Source of the DNA: Sphingobacterium sp. LZ7M1
Lineage (GTDB): Bacteria > Bacteroidota > Bacteroidia > Sphingobacteriales > Sphingobacteriaceae
Length of the DNA: 64,000 bases
Direction of reading: 5' to 3'
Assembly: GCF_024296865.1 (NCBI RefSeq)
Contig: NZ_CP101134.1
Location: 2,914,001-2,978,000 of the forward strand
Position numbers and translations under genes: made by a program. Shown here in pieces: positions 8,846 to 17,390 of this stretch; position 1 is the stretch's first letter; every line of letters begins with the position of its first letter. Under the pieces are notes generated by a model. That model was given only the letters and a program-made list of their open reading frames with translations, made no database searches and was not told where the DNA came from.

Positions 8846-9650
8846 CGTTACTTTTGGAGCCCAACAGTAACCAAACCGACGAAGGAGCTCACGGACCCCA
8901 ATTCTATTGTTACTTTTGGAGCCCAAAAGTAACCAAAAACCTTCGGTCCATTTAAGATGGCTTTTCGCACAATCATCCGCACATGAAAAGAATGCCTGGA
9001 TGTCGAGGGTGGCGTTCTTCTAAATTCTCCCCTTCAATGGGAGAATTTCTTGATAGCATCCAAGGCCATTCCCATCGCACAGTGCATCGGCATTCTTTCC
9101 ATTTTTCCGCCATTGGAAATGAGCCGGGGCTAAAGGGCTTCCTTCGGAAGGATAATGTATATTTATATGTTTTGAGAAACCCCTAAAGGGGGTGGCATCT
9201 TTGTAGAAATTAGATTCTTGGAAATGGCCAACCCACAGCGTGGGTGAAATATCTTTCTATACCTTTTCTGTGTCACCCTGAGGGCACCACCGAAGGGTCT
9301 CGGAACTATCCATACTTCACTTGAAATAGGTTTCTCATCTTACGATTTCGAAATGAAAAACCCTTCACAATAAAATTAAAAATAGATTCTTCGCTGCACT
9401 CTGAATCTCCCTCCAGAACATTTTGATTCTGAACGATGAGTGAAGAATCTGTACGGTTCTCCCCCATCATCCCCTTGTCATTCTCAATCGAAGATTGAGG
9501 ACCTGTACGCCAATGCAATTATGGTTTGTATGGTACCGAGATCCTTTCTGCGTCAGGATGAAAGGTTGGCGGAAACCGAAGGTTAAGTTACTGGACACCA
9601 ATACCCCACCCTTTGTATGGTTCCGAAAACCTTCGTTCCTCAGCCTGACA
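8846..9650. repeat. Large multi-hairpin dispersed repeat, copy A
   Basis: About 800 bp with no credible gene. It starts with two copies of a palindrome: about 8846-8875 (degenerate) and 8908-8933 (GTTACTTTTGG / CCAAAAGTAAC, perfect arms). It continues through several short hairpins (9030-9052, 9139-9152, 9177-9193, 9229-9244) and a long imperfect stem at 9383-9450 closed by AGATTCTTC / GAAGAATCT. The same order of blocks occurs inverted at 48580-49045; the 3' part recurs at 41615-41850. Small open frames inside it do not keep their reading in the other copies. Confidence 0.8.
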
Positions 9651-9656
9651 CCGGTA

Positions 9657-9703
9657 AAAAACCAAGGAGGGGGCAAATTACTCTTGCCCCCTCCTTGGTT
9701 TTT
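9657..9703 (-). terminator. Strong bidirectional terminator after the S9 peptidase gene
   Basis: Twenty-bp perfect stem (arms 9657-9676 and 9684-9703, core CCAAGGAGGGGGCAA) with a seven-base loop; A-run on one side, T-run on the other. It lies 14 bp after the stop of the minus-strand peptidase gene. Confidence 0.92.
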
Positions 9704-9716
9704 ATCAAACTGCTTT

Positions 9717-12047
9717 TTATTTCTTCAAGGTATTTTCAAACAACTTGAATATCCTTTTGTATTCATCGGTCCAACTGCTTGGTTGTACGAATCCATGGTC
9801 TTCGACTGGATAAACCGCTAAATCCCAATTTTCTTTTCCTAATTCTATCAAACGCTGGTTAAGCCTTACGATATCCTGGAATTGTACATTGACATCCACC
9901 ATACCATGCAACATCAACAGATTGCCTTTTAATTTATCGGCAAAATAGATTGGTGAACTTCTCTTGAAAGCGATCGGATCCTCTACCGGTGTATTCAATA
10001 TATTGGCGGTATAACCATGGTTATAATGTGCCCAATCTGTAACAGACCTTAGAGCCGCACCAGACTTGAATACCTCCGGTTCGGTAAATAGGCCCATCAA
10101 GGTAATGAAACCTCCGTATGAGCCTCCATATAGGCCTACATTAGCAGGGTTAACTCCGTAATGGTCTACCAAATACTTTACACCATCAACCTGATCGGTA
10201 AGATCCTTCCCTCCCATATGTCTGTAAATGCCTGTTCGGTGATTACGTCCATAACCGGAGCTCGCTGTATAATCAATATCAATTACAGTATAGCCATTGT
10301 CGGCTAACATGTTATTGAACATATATTCCCTGAAATACTGGCTCCACCAATAGTGTACATTCTGCAGATAACCTGCTCCATGTACAAATACTACCGCCGG
10401 TTTATTGGGGTGCGGATTCTTGGCTGGATAAACACGAGCATATACATCATCGCCATAGCGGTTTTGGAACTTAACCATATCAGGCTCGCGCCAAGCATAG
10501 CTATCAAATTCTGTGCTGGTCGATTTGGTAATCTGACTGGCATTCGCTTGGGCTTTGTTAATCTGTAAGTACAGTTCCCAAGGTTTGTTCATGGTAGAAT
10601 GGCTAATCGCCAAATATTTTTCATCCGGTGAAAGCGTGACTTCATTACCACCCTTCATCGAGGTGATCTGTGATAAATTGCCTCCTTGAACAGGTAAGCT
10701 ATAAAAATGGGTAATGCCGGGATGCTCTTTATTTCCCGAGATATAGAAGTTCTTTCCATCTTTTGACAATTGAACCGATTGCACCTCCCAGTTTCCTTCG
10801 GTCAATTGCTTTTTACTGTTGCTATTTAGATCGTAGCTGTACAGATGCGAGTATCCAGAGGCTTCACTATTGAAATAAAAGGTATGGTCATTCAACCATT
10901 TGACATCTCTTCCTATTCCAGGTCCAGATATCCAGGCATCATCATGCTGTCTATCCAATTGGGCCACACTTGCATCTTCCGGGTTTACCTTCAAGATCCA
11001 AAAATCCTTGTTGTCCTGAGCTTTTGCCGTGATTACCGCATATTTAGCATTAGGCGACCAAGAAGCTACACCCCAAGTGATTTGACGATCTTTATTTGCT
11101 TTTTGGAGCTCTGCTAGACGTTCTGGATAGTCAGATAAATAAGCTGGCAGATCTTTGATCCCCGGAATTTTGGTTGCCTTAACCTCCAAAGCGGTATCTT
11201 GTTTCACTTTATATACGTAGGCCTTAAACTGTGTAAGTTCATTTCCCACTTTAGTACGCATATTGAGGTCTTCCACATAACCAGAACGGGTGATGAAATC
11301 GGGAACAATGGTATTTCTATTTCCTTTGGCAGGATAGATCAAACGGTAAGTGATATATTGCCCATCGGGACTAATCGACAAACCGCCCAATAAAGCGTCA
11401 CCAAGATATAATGCTTTTTTGTTCTCCTTCTTTTTCCGTTTATCCTTTAATCGATCCTCTTCCTTAAAGACCTCAAACAGCTGTTCTTGGTCTTTTTTCA
11501 GCCATTCCTCCTGATCGGACAGCTTTCGGTCGGATTTTGGAGCAGCACCGCGTTGAAAGTTTGTCAATTGACGAACTGTAGTATTGTTCAGGTCTAGGGA
11601 ATATACATTTTCATTTCTCTGGAATACCAGTTCATCGTTCAACAAAAAGGATAACGGGTTTTCCCTTTCTACAGTTTCGGTAAGACGCTTGACCTGATCC
11701 TTGTTCTTAACATAAAGATCTCCTTCCCTTTCGAATACGGCAATGCTCTTGTCCTTATTAAAAATATATTGTGGAGCTTCATCCAGATTGGCAATGCTAT
11801 CCGAACTTAACACATATTTCTTGGAGGCAATATCCAAGCGATAAACTTGGGCTTTATCCTTGCCTTCTGGATTCCAATCAAAATAGAGGAATCTACTGTT
11901 GTCAGACCAACGATAATTTGAGGGTGAAGTACCCATCCATTTAGGATCTCGCATGATCTTTTCGACCGTTAAAGGTGATAGCTGGGCAAAGCTGCTAGAA
12001 ACAGCTCCAAGGACCAAACAAGAGATGATGAGGTTAATCTTATGCAT
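9717..12047 (-). CDS. Secreted S9 family peptidase (dipeptidyl-peptidase IV-like)
   Basis: 776 residues. The signal peptide MHKINLIISCLVLGAVSSSFA ends at AQ. An N-terminal DPP-IV beta-propeller (about 40-500) has repeated blades such as LSPDGQYITYRL, WLNDHTFYFNSEASGYSHLY and LSPDEKYLAISH. The C-terminal alpha/beta-hydrolase domain (about 540-776) has nucleophile Ser643 in GGSYGG, Asp718 in MVDVN and His751 in EDHGF. It should cleave short peptides, often after proline, in the periplasm. The upstream gene is separated by about 150 bp and its own terminator, so this is likely a single-gene unit. The exact specificity (DPP-IV against other S9 types) cannot be read from sequence alone. Confidence 0.93.
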   Translation of the reverse strand: MHKINLIISCLVLGAVSSSFAQLSPLTVEKIMRDPKWMGTSPSNYRWSDNSRFLYFDWNPEGKDKAQVYRLDIASKKYVLSSDSIANLDEAPQYIFNKDKSIAVFEREGDLYVKNKDQVKRLTETVERENPLSFLLNDELVFQRNENVYSLDLNNTTVRQLTNFQRGAAPKSDRKLSDQEEWLKKDQEQLFEVFKEEDRLKDKRKKKENKKALYLGDALLGGLSISPDGQYITYRLIYPAKGNRNTIVPDFITRSGYVEDLNMRTKVGNELTQFKAYVYKVKQDTALEVKATKIPGIKDLPAYLSDYPERLAELQKANKDRQITWGVASWSPNAKYAVITAKAQDNKDFWILKVNPEDASVAQLDRQHDDAWISGPGIGRDVKWLNDHTFYFNSEASGYSHLYSYDLNSNSKKQLTEGNWEVQSVQLSKDGKNFYISGNKEHPGITHFYSLPVQGGNLSQITSMKGGNEVTLSPDEKYLAISHSTMNKPWELYLQINKAQANASQITKSTSTEFDSYAWREPDMVKFQNRYGDDVYARVYPAKNPHPNKPAVVFVHGAGYLQNVHYWWSQYFREYMFNNMLADNGYTVIDIDYTASSGYGRNHRTGIYRHMGGKDLTDQVDGVKYLVDHYGVNPANVGLYGGSYGGFITLMGLFTEPEVFKSGAALRSVTDWAHYNHGYTANILNTPVEDPIAFKRSSPIYFADKLKGNLLMLHGMVDVNVQFQDIVRLNQRLIELGKENWDLAVYPVEDHGFVQPSSWTDEYKRIFKLFENTLKK

Positions 12048-12143
12048 GAATAATTGATTGTTGTTTTTACTATGGCAAGTATACGAGATTCGGGAGGAAT
12101 ATGCGGAACTGTCAGCTTTATTTTACGATAAAAAACTCGGGAT

Positions 12144-12176
12144 AAAAAAAGGGACTATCCTAAATGGACAGTCCCT
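12144..12176 (-). terminator. Intrinsic terminator after the DUF1080 gene
   Basis: AGGGACTGTCC / GGATAGTCCCT on the minus strand (mostly paired stem, loop ATTTA), followed by a T-run (A-run at 12144-12150 on the plus strand). Confidence 0.8.
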
Positions 12177-12199
12177 CTTTCATTCTATTAAAAATCTAT

Positions 12200-15100
12200 T
12201 TACAATTTTTTCACTCTGATATTACGAAGGAAAACTTCGGTACCATGACCTAAGAAACCGATATGGCCAGTGCTATTGCTTAGACCTGGGTGACTCTTAC
12301 CATCAGCTGGACCATTTTTGGTCGCCTGTTTCAGATCTCCATCTACAATAACTTTTCCATTAACGGTAATCTTGATCTTATCGCCTTGGATACGGATCTC
12401 TTCCGTATTCCATTCACCAACTGGGTTTAAGGCACCACGTTTAGCAGCAATAATTCCATAGACCGAACCATGGTATTGATAAGGTTTAAGATCTTTGTAC
12501 ACGTCAGCCCCATCATCTAAGATTTGGATTTCCATACCTTGATAGGCAGCATCGCCTTCTAATGGTGTACGGATTCCTACACCGTTGTTTGCTCCTGGCG
12601 TCAATTTAAACTCAAATCTATATACGAAATCGCCGTATTGATCTTTGGTATAAAGGTTCTTTCCAAATTTTGCATCTGGATTTGAACGGATATAGCCTTC
12701 CGGAGTGATCTCATAAGCTGAAGTACTCGTCCATTTATCAAGGTTAGTACCATCAAACAGCAATTCAAAACCTTCTTGTTTCTCTTGGTTGCTCAAAGTA
12801 GAGACTTCCTTACGAGGAATTTCCTTGATAAAGATATCACGGTACCATACTCTGGATCCATGAGCTTGCAGTTCGATCTGTTCCGTTGGGAAGATAGATT
12901 GATTACGGTCCCAATAGTTTTCCAATGGAACATTATCAACAACCAATTCGCCATTTAACCAAACGGATACATCTTCACCTACCATTTTGATCTTGAAGGT
13001 ATTCCATTCGCCTAAAGCATTATCTGCAACTTTTATAGGGTCTTTGGCATTTTTAGCATTGTTATAAAGACCACCAGAACCTACTTGAGCACCTACCTCG
13101 GTACGAGAGATATCCCAAATCTGAACCTGTGGAGTTCCTCTCAGGTAAATACCAGCATCTGGTTCTTTACCATTAGGATCTAATTTCCAATCCACCAACA
13201 TTTCAAAATCGCCATATTTCTTGATTGTAGCGATATTGTCACCATGTCCGCTGAATACAAGATCACCATCTTGCGCAGTCCAGCTTTCACGCATCTTTTT
13301 GTCAGCTTCCGCTTGTTTCTTCGCTAATTCAGCTTTCGACATGTTGGCACGTTTGATTGGATTTTCCACCAATCCTTGCCATCCAGTCAAATCTTTACCA
13401 TTGAACATGGAAACAAAGCCTTCACCACTTGGCATTTCTGCTAGATGACGGACGATAGCTTCTTTCAGATAAGAACTTTCGCTTCCTGAAATTCTAGTTG
13501 CAGCATCATTTAAGATCTTGCGAACATCAGCTCCAATATAGTCCTTATGGTCCATAGCGATATTCATGGCTACGTTGGTTGCTGATCCCCCTAAATCTTT
13601 GTCAGACATGTACTGTGCAGCAAACATCAAGGCTTGGTAAGTACCAGTAGACTGAAGGTTTGACAACGCAGCTCTCTTTTGCTTTACGTCTTGCGCCAGT
13701 TCAAAAGCATCTTTTAACAATAAGGTTTTCTGTTCTGGATTGACGGTACTTGCATTCAATTGCTTGATCAAGCCATTGAAAATGGTATTGAATAGCGCTG
13801 GATCCTTTTCCGTTTTGGAAAGACGGATCAAAACAGGAAGAGATTCCGACTTTGACCAGTTTGCCAAGGCTTGGATAGATTCAGCTTTTAACGGTCCATT
13901 GCTCCCTACATAGTTTTCAACTGCTTTTAAGGCATCTGCACCACCTACACCTGCGAATATTGGGAAATATTTAGCTGCGGAAGGAGCCGCTGAACGCGAT
14001 ATATTAGCTGCCAGACGTTGGATTTTAGCATCCTTATCTGGGCTGGCATTGATTGCATCGATGGCTGCTTGCTGTGCGTATTTTAATTCTTCTCCAGAAG
14101 CATTGTCCATTAATTGGATGACTGCCTCTAGGTTATCGGGATTTACGGTATTGGACAAAGCTTTAAAAGCGGCCAATTTCACTGCAGCATCTGTTGAAGC
14201 TGTTAAGGGCAATACCGCAGCAGATGATGAAGGATTCGTTCTATGTGATAGGACATCCAATAAAGCCACTTGGGTTTTTGCATCAGCATTGGCTAAAGCT
14301 CCATTCACAACATCCATTGTTCCTTTATCTTTTGAGGATAAAAGTAATGTTTTGATAACGGCCAATTCCTTTTCAGAGGCATTTGGTATCTGTTTGATCA
14401 AGAAGTCTGAATTTGCTCCTTTGGTCAATACAGAAAGCGCATTTAAAGCTGCGATTTTTGCTTCTTCATCCTTCAATGCAGGAAAGCTTTTTTCAATAGC
14501 CTTAACTGAACCCGTTGCATCTTCGGTGGCCAAGAAGTTCAATAAGCTCTCTTGGGCATCGCCATCAAACTTTCTCAATGAACCAGCTAGTTTCACCAAG
14601 TCGCTCGCTTTCGCTTCATCAGCCAATAGGCCTAAAGCTACATTGCGAAGTAATTTATCTTCATTAGAGGCCAATTTGATCAATTGTTTCTTCTGCTTGG
14701 CTGGGTTGATTGCAGTCAATACCGAAATAGCTCCGGCTTGGATTGTTGGCGCTTTGAATGCCGTAGCATTTTTGTATAAGGTTGTAGCAAATCTGGTTGC
14801 TTCCGCATCCTTGTCTTTTTTAGCTAACCCTTCTGCATAGTCTACCGCTAGACTTGCCGCATTGGTCTTATCGTACTGATAGCTTTTTTCTTCTGCTTTT
14901 TTTAAGAAAAGCTCTGCGGAATTAGGACCAGCAATTTTACTCAATGCCGTTAAACCTGCAACTTGAAAATTATCTGAGGTATATTTTCCGATCAGTTCGA
15001 TGATTTTCGCTTCCGCTTCGGTAGATTCCAGCTCACCAAGAGCCGTTACAATAGCAGTAGCTGTTTTTTCAGTCGCTGAGCTGTTTAAAGCAGCATTTAA

Positions 15101-15598
15101 TGCGTTAGCAGCTTCAGGAGTATGGATAGCATTCAAAACGCGAGCGGCTTTTTCCGCTAAGTCTTCATCTGCCAAGTACGGAGCTACCTTTTCAATAGCA
15201 TCGTTTTTAGCAAAGAATTTAAGCAGTTCAAATACGTATCCCTTGTTGTTTTTGTCGGTTAGTTTATCCAATGCCTCTAATAAGCCCTTTACATAGGTTG
15301 CACGTTGGCCTTCCATGTTGGGTTGCATCACAAAAAACGCATATGAATTAGTTGCATATTCTATTGGCGCATTATTTCCTCCTTGAGGTTTCAATCCTAG
15401 CAATAGCGCTGAAACATCCTCGGAAGTAAATCCTTCCAGTTCTTTCATTGCCATCAGGAACTTTGCTTGTTCTTCTGCAGGCTGTTGGGCTAATACATCG
15501 GCAATCTTGGTGGCAGTGGTGCGTCCAGTTGGTTGCTGTGCATAAGCGGCAACTTGTAAAAATAATAATGCGGCTATGGTGTTAAATACTTTTTTCAT
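12200..15598 (-). CDS. HEAT-repeat protein with two DUF1080 (3-keto-disaccharide hydrolase) domains
   Basis: 1132 residues from the ATG at 15598 (MKKVFNTIAALLFLQVAAYA, a signal peptide). An upstream in-frame ATG at 15622 would overlap the preceding gene and spoil the signal peptide, so it is rejected. Residues about 40-690 are alanine-rich helical repeats of HEAT type. Two DUF1080 domains follow: one from about 726 (GFVSMFNGKDLTGW) and one from about 942 (GFELLFDGTNLDKW), each a concanavalin-like sandwich containing GVGIR or AGIYLRG and ending in the FIKEIP/IRVKKL pattern. Some DUF1080 enzymes hydrolyse 3-keto-glycosides. It lies 11 bp after the Gfo/Idh/MocA gene on the same strand, so an operon in 3-keto-sugar breakdown is the natural inference. 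Substrate unknown. Confidence 0.9.
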   Translation of the reverse strand: MKKVFNTIAALLFLQVAAYAQQPTGRTTATKIADVLAQQPAEEQAKFLMAMKELEGFTSEDVSALLLGLKPQGGNNAPIEYATNSYAFFVMQPNMEGQRATYVKGLLEALDKLTDKNNKGYVFELLKFFAKNDAIEKVAPYLADEDLAEKAARVLNAIHTPEAANALNAALNSSATEKTATAIVTALGELESTEAEAKIIELIGKYTSDNFQVAGLTALSKIAGPNSAELFLKKAEEKSYQYDKTNAASLAVDYAEGLAKKDKDAEATRFATTLYKNATAFKAPTIQAGAISVLTAINPAKQKKQLIKLASNEDKLLRNVALGLLADEAKASDLVKLAGSLRKFDGDAQESLLNFLATEDATGSVKAIEKSFPALKDEEAKIAALNALSVLTKGANSDFLIKQIPNASEKELAVIKTLLLSSKDKGTMDVVNGALANADAKTQVALLDVLSHRTNPSSSAAVLPLTASTDAAVKLAAFKALSNTVNPDNLEAVIQLMDNASGEELKYAQQAAIDAINASPDKDAKIQRLAANISRSAAPSAAKYFPIFAGVGGADALKAVENYVGSNGPLKAESIQALANWSKSESLPVLIRLSKTEKDPALFNTIFNGLIKQLNASTVNPEQKTLLLKDAFELAQDVKQKRAALSNLQSTGTYQALMFAAQYMSDKDLGGSATNVAMNIAMDHKDYIGADVRKILNDAATRISGSESSYLKEAIVRHLAEMPSGEGFVSMFNGKDLTGWQGLVENPIKRANMSKAELAKKQAEADKKMRESWTAQDGDLVFSGHGDNIATIKKYGDFEMLVDWKLDPNGKEPDAGIYLRGTPQVQIWDISRTEVGAQVGSGGLYNNAKNAKDPIKVADNALGEWNTFKIKMVGEDVSVWLNGELVVDNVPLENYWDRNQSIFPTEQIELQAHGSRVWYRDIFIKEIPRKEVSTLSNQEKQEGFELLFDGTNLDKWTSTSAYEITPEGYIRSNPDAKFGKNLYTKDQYGDFVYRFEFKLTPGANNGVGIRTPLEGDAAYQGMEIQILDDGADVYKDLKPYQYHGSVYGIIAAKRGALNPVGEWNTEEIRIQGDKIKITVNGKVIVDGDLKQATKNGPADGKSHPGLSNSTGHIGFLGHGTEVFLRNIRVKKL

Positions 15599-15609
15599 GT
15601 TTCGTAGGT

Positions 15610-16878
15610 TTAGAAAGACCAAGGGCCTCTCATCGGCTGGTGAATTAATCTGTTAGCTGCTTCATCATTGACAAATTCCTGTTTCGCGGAATCATAATGT
15701 AAAGTCCTGTTCAATCTAAGCGCTGCAAGCCCTAAGTTGATCAAGGTACAGGAGTAATAACCATTCTCTTCATTCAGTGCAAATTTCTGACGCGTACGAA
15801 CTGCCTCTACGAAGTCGGTAACTTGAGGGGCTGGATCTGGATATTGGGCCAGCTTGCGTTCCAAGTCTGGAATATCCGAAACAAATCCTCTATATAGTTT
15901 TCCATTAGGCCCTTCTATGTACGCTTTTCCTTCTTCCGTGCCTTCACCGTCCAAGATAATTTGACAACCATCTGCGTAGGTATAGGTAATCTTTCTCCAA
16001 GTTCCTACCGCATCTGAATGTTGTTGTGGTGCATCAACTTCAATCTTAACTGGTGATTCATTGTCCTTTCCTAAGAAATATTGAACTGGGTCCATGTAAT
16101 GTTGACCCATATCACCAAGGCCACCCCCATCATAATCCCAATAACCTCTAAAGGTCAAATGGGTACGGTGGGTGTTGTATGGTTTGTATGGTGCTGGACC
16201 TAACCACATATCATAGTCTAATTCTTTTGGAACCTGCTCCACCGGTAGGTTGGTTTTTCCTACCCAGTAGAATTTCCAGTCAAATCCTGTATGCTTGCTG
16301 ATGGTCACTTTCAATGGCCATCCCAGCATACCTGTATCAACCAATTTCTTGATTTTCTTAACCGGTACATTCATGCCATAGAAATTGGCATCGAAACGGA
16401 ACCATGTATTTAAACGGAAAATATTACCATGCTGTTTGACAGCTTCTTTCACTCTTTTACCTTCACCTATGGTTCTGGTCATTGGTTTTTCACACCAGAT
16501 ATCTTTTCCGGAGCGGGCAGCCTCGACCGCCATCAATCCGTGCCAGTGTGGTGGCGTAGCGATGTGGACAATATCTACTTCAGGATTTGAGATCAAATCA
16601 CGGAAGTCATGGTGTTCTTTGACACCTCCACCCAGTGCTTTTTGTGCTAATGCTAAGTGGCGGGTATCCACATCACAGATAGCGACTGTCTTGGTACCGG
16701 CGTATTCAAAGTGTCCACGGCCCATGGAGCCGACACCGATTACCCCTTTTGTCAAGTGATCGCTGGGTGCTAGATAGCCTTTTCCAAGTACAAAACGAGG
16801 CACAATAGTAAATGCTGCTGCCCCAATCAACGATTTCTTGATAAAATCGCGCCTAGAAGTATTATTGTTTTCTTTCAT
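15610..16878 (-). CDS. Tat-exported Gfo/Idh/MocA family oxidoreductase
   Basis: 422 residues. The N-terminus has a twin-arginine motif SRRDFIKK followed by a hydrophobic stretch (GAAAFTIVPRFVLG), so export in folded form with its cofactor is expected. The Rossmann motif GVIGVGSMGRGHF is near residue 45, and CEKPMTR, near 135, is the family's EKP motif. The GFO_IDH_MocA C-terminal domain ends in MRGPWSF. Family members oxidise or reduce sugars with NAD(P), several acting at C3 of glycosides. It is the first gene of a pair with the double-DUF1080 protein, consistent with making and then hydrolysing 3-keto sugars; the substrate is not known. Confidence 0.93.
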   Translation of the reverse strand: MKENNNTSRRDFIKKSLIGAAAFTIVPRFVLGKGYLAPSDHLTKGVIGVGSMGRGHFEYAGTKTVAICDVDTRHLALAQKALGGGVKEHHDFRDLISNPEVDIVHIATPPHWHGLMAVEAARSGKDIWCEKPMTRTIGEGKRVKEAVKQHGNIFRLNTWFRFDANFYGMNVPVKKIKKLVDTGMLGWPLKVTISKHTGFDWKFYWVGKTNLPVEQVPKELDYDMWLGPAPYKPYNTHRTHLTFRGYWDYDGGGLGDMGQHYMDPVQYFLGKDNESPVKIEVDAPQQHSDAVGTWRKITYTYADGCQIILDGEGTEEGKAYIEGPNGKLYRGFVSDIPDLERKLAQYPDPAPQVTDFVEAVRTRQKFALNEENGYYSCTLINLGLAALRLNRTLHYDSAKQEFVNDEAANRLIHQPMRGPWSF

Positions 16879-17390
16879 AAAATTTATGATTCAACTGGAT
16901 ATAACAAACTCTTTCCTTGCTACGAACAGCTCCCACCCTCGGAAATTGATTCAGCAAAAAAGAAGATTATTGTATCATAAAAATTGTATAAATAGATTTA
17001 GTTTCACAAGTGTAGGAAAACTTTTCAGTTTTCGGTTATCACATTCAGTCATAACTTTATTAATTTAAGTCATATACTTTTATTTTTGGTCTGTAAGATT
17101 TAGTCAAACGTTTGCGTAAATGAATTATTACTAAGTGTCGTAGCGGTAGATGCGGCTCTTACTTTAAAACATTATTAAAGGTAATTTAAGATAATTAAAT
17201 CATTGTTTTTATAAAATTCAAGATTTATTTATATTGGCTCAACATCAAAAATAAGAATAAAATTCTTTTAAAAAAGAAGGAGATATGCCTTTTTTTATGG
17301 ATTATTAAAGGCGTTAATTTTATGTAAAGTCCTCAGCATGGATTTAATTTCTTCTTAAAAATTCTTACATTTAGCATAAAACACAATTAC
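16879..17390. other. AT-rich divergent intergenic region
   Basis: 512 bp between the minus-strand oxidoreductase and glpD. No credible gene. It must hold both promoters. A weak match to the Bacteroidota -7 box (TACATTTA near 17365) precedes glpD; no operator or riboswitch fold was recognised. Confidence 0.5.

Noticed and set aside
8983-9186. 67-codon frame inside the dispersed repeat
   Set aside because: The frame is not kept in the inverted copy at 48.6-49.0 kb.
9467-9821. Overlapping open frames on both strands
   Set aside because: They lie in the repeat and in the terminator and 3' end of the peptidase gene; no independent support.
14049-14840. 263-codon plus-strand open frame
   Set aside because: Antisense to the HEAT-repeat region of the DUF1080 gene, whose Ala-rich codons leave long open frames on the other strand.
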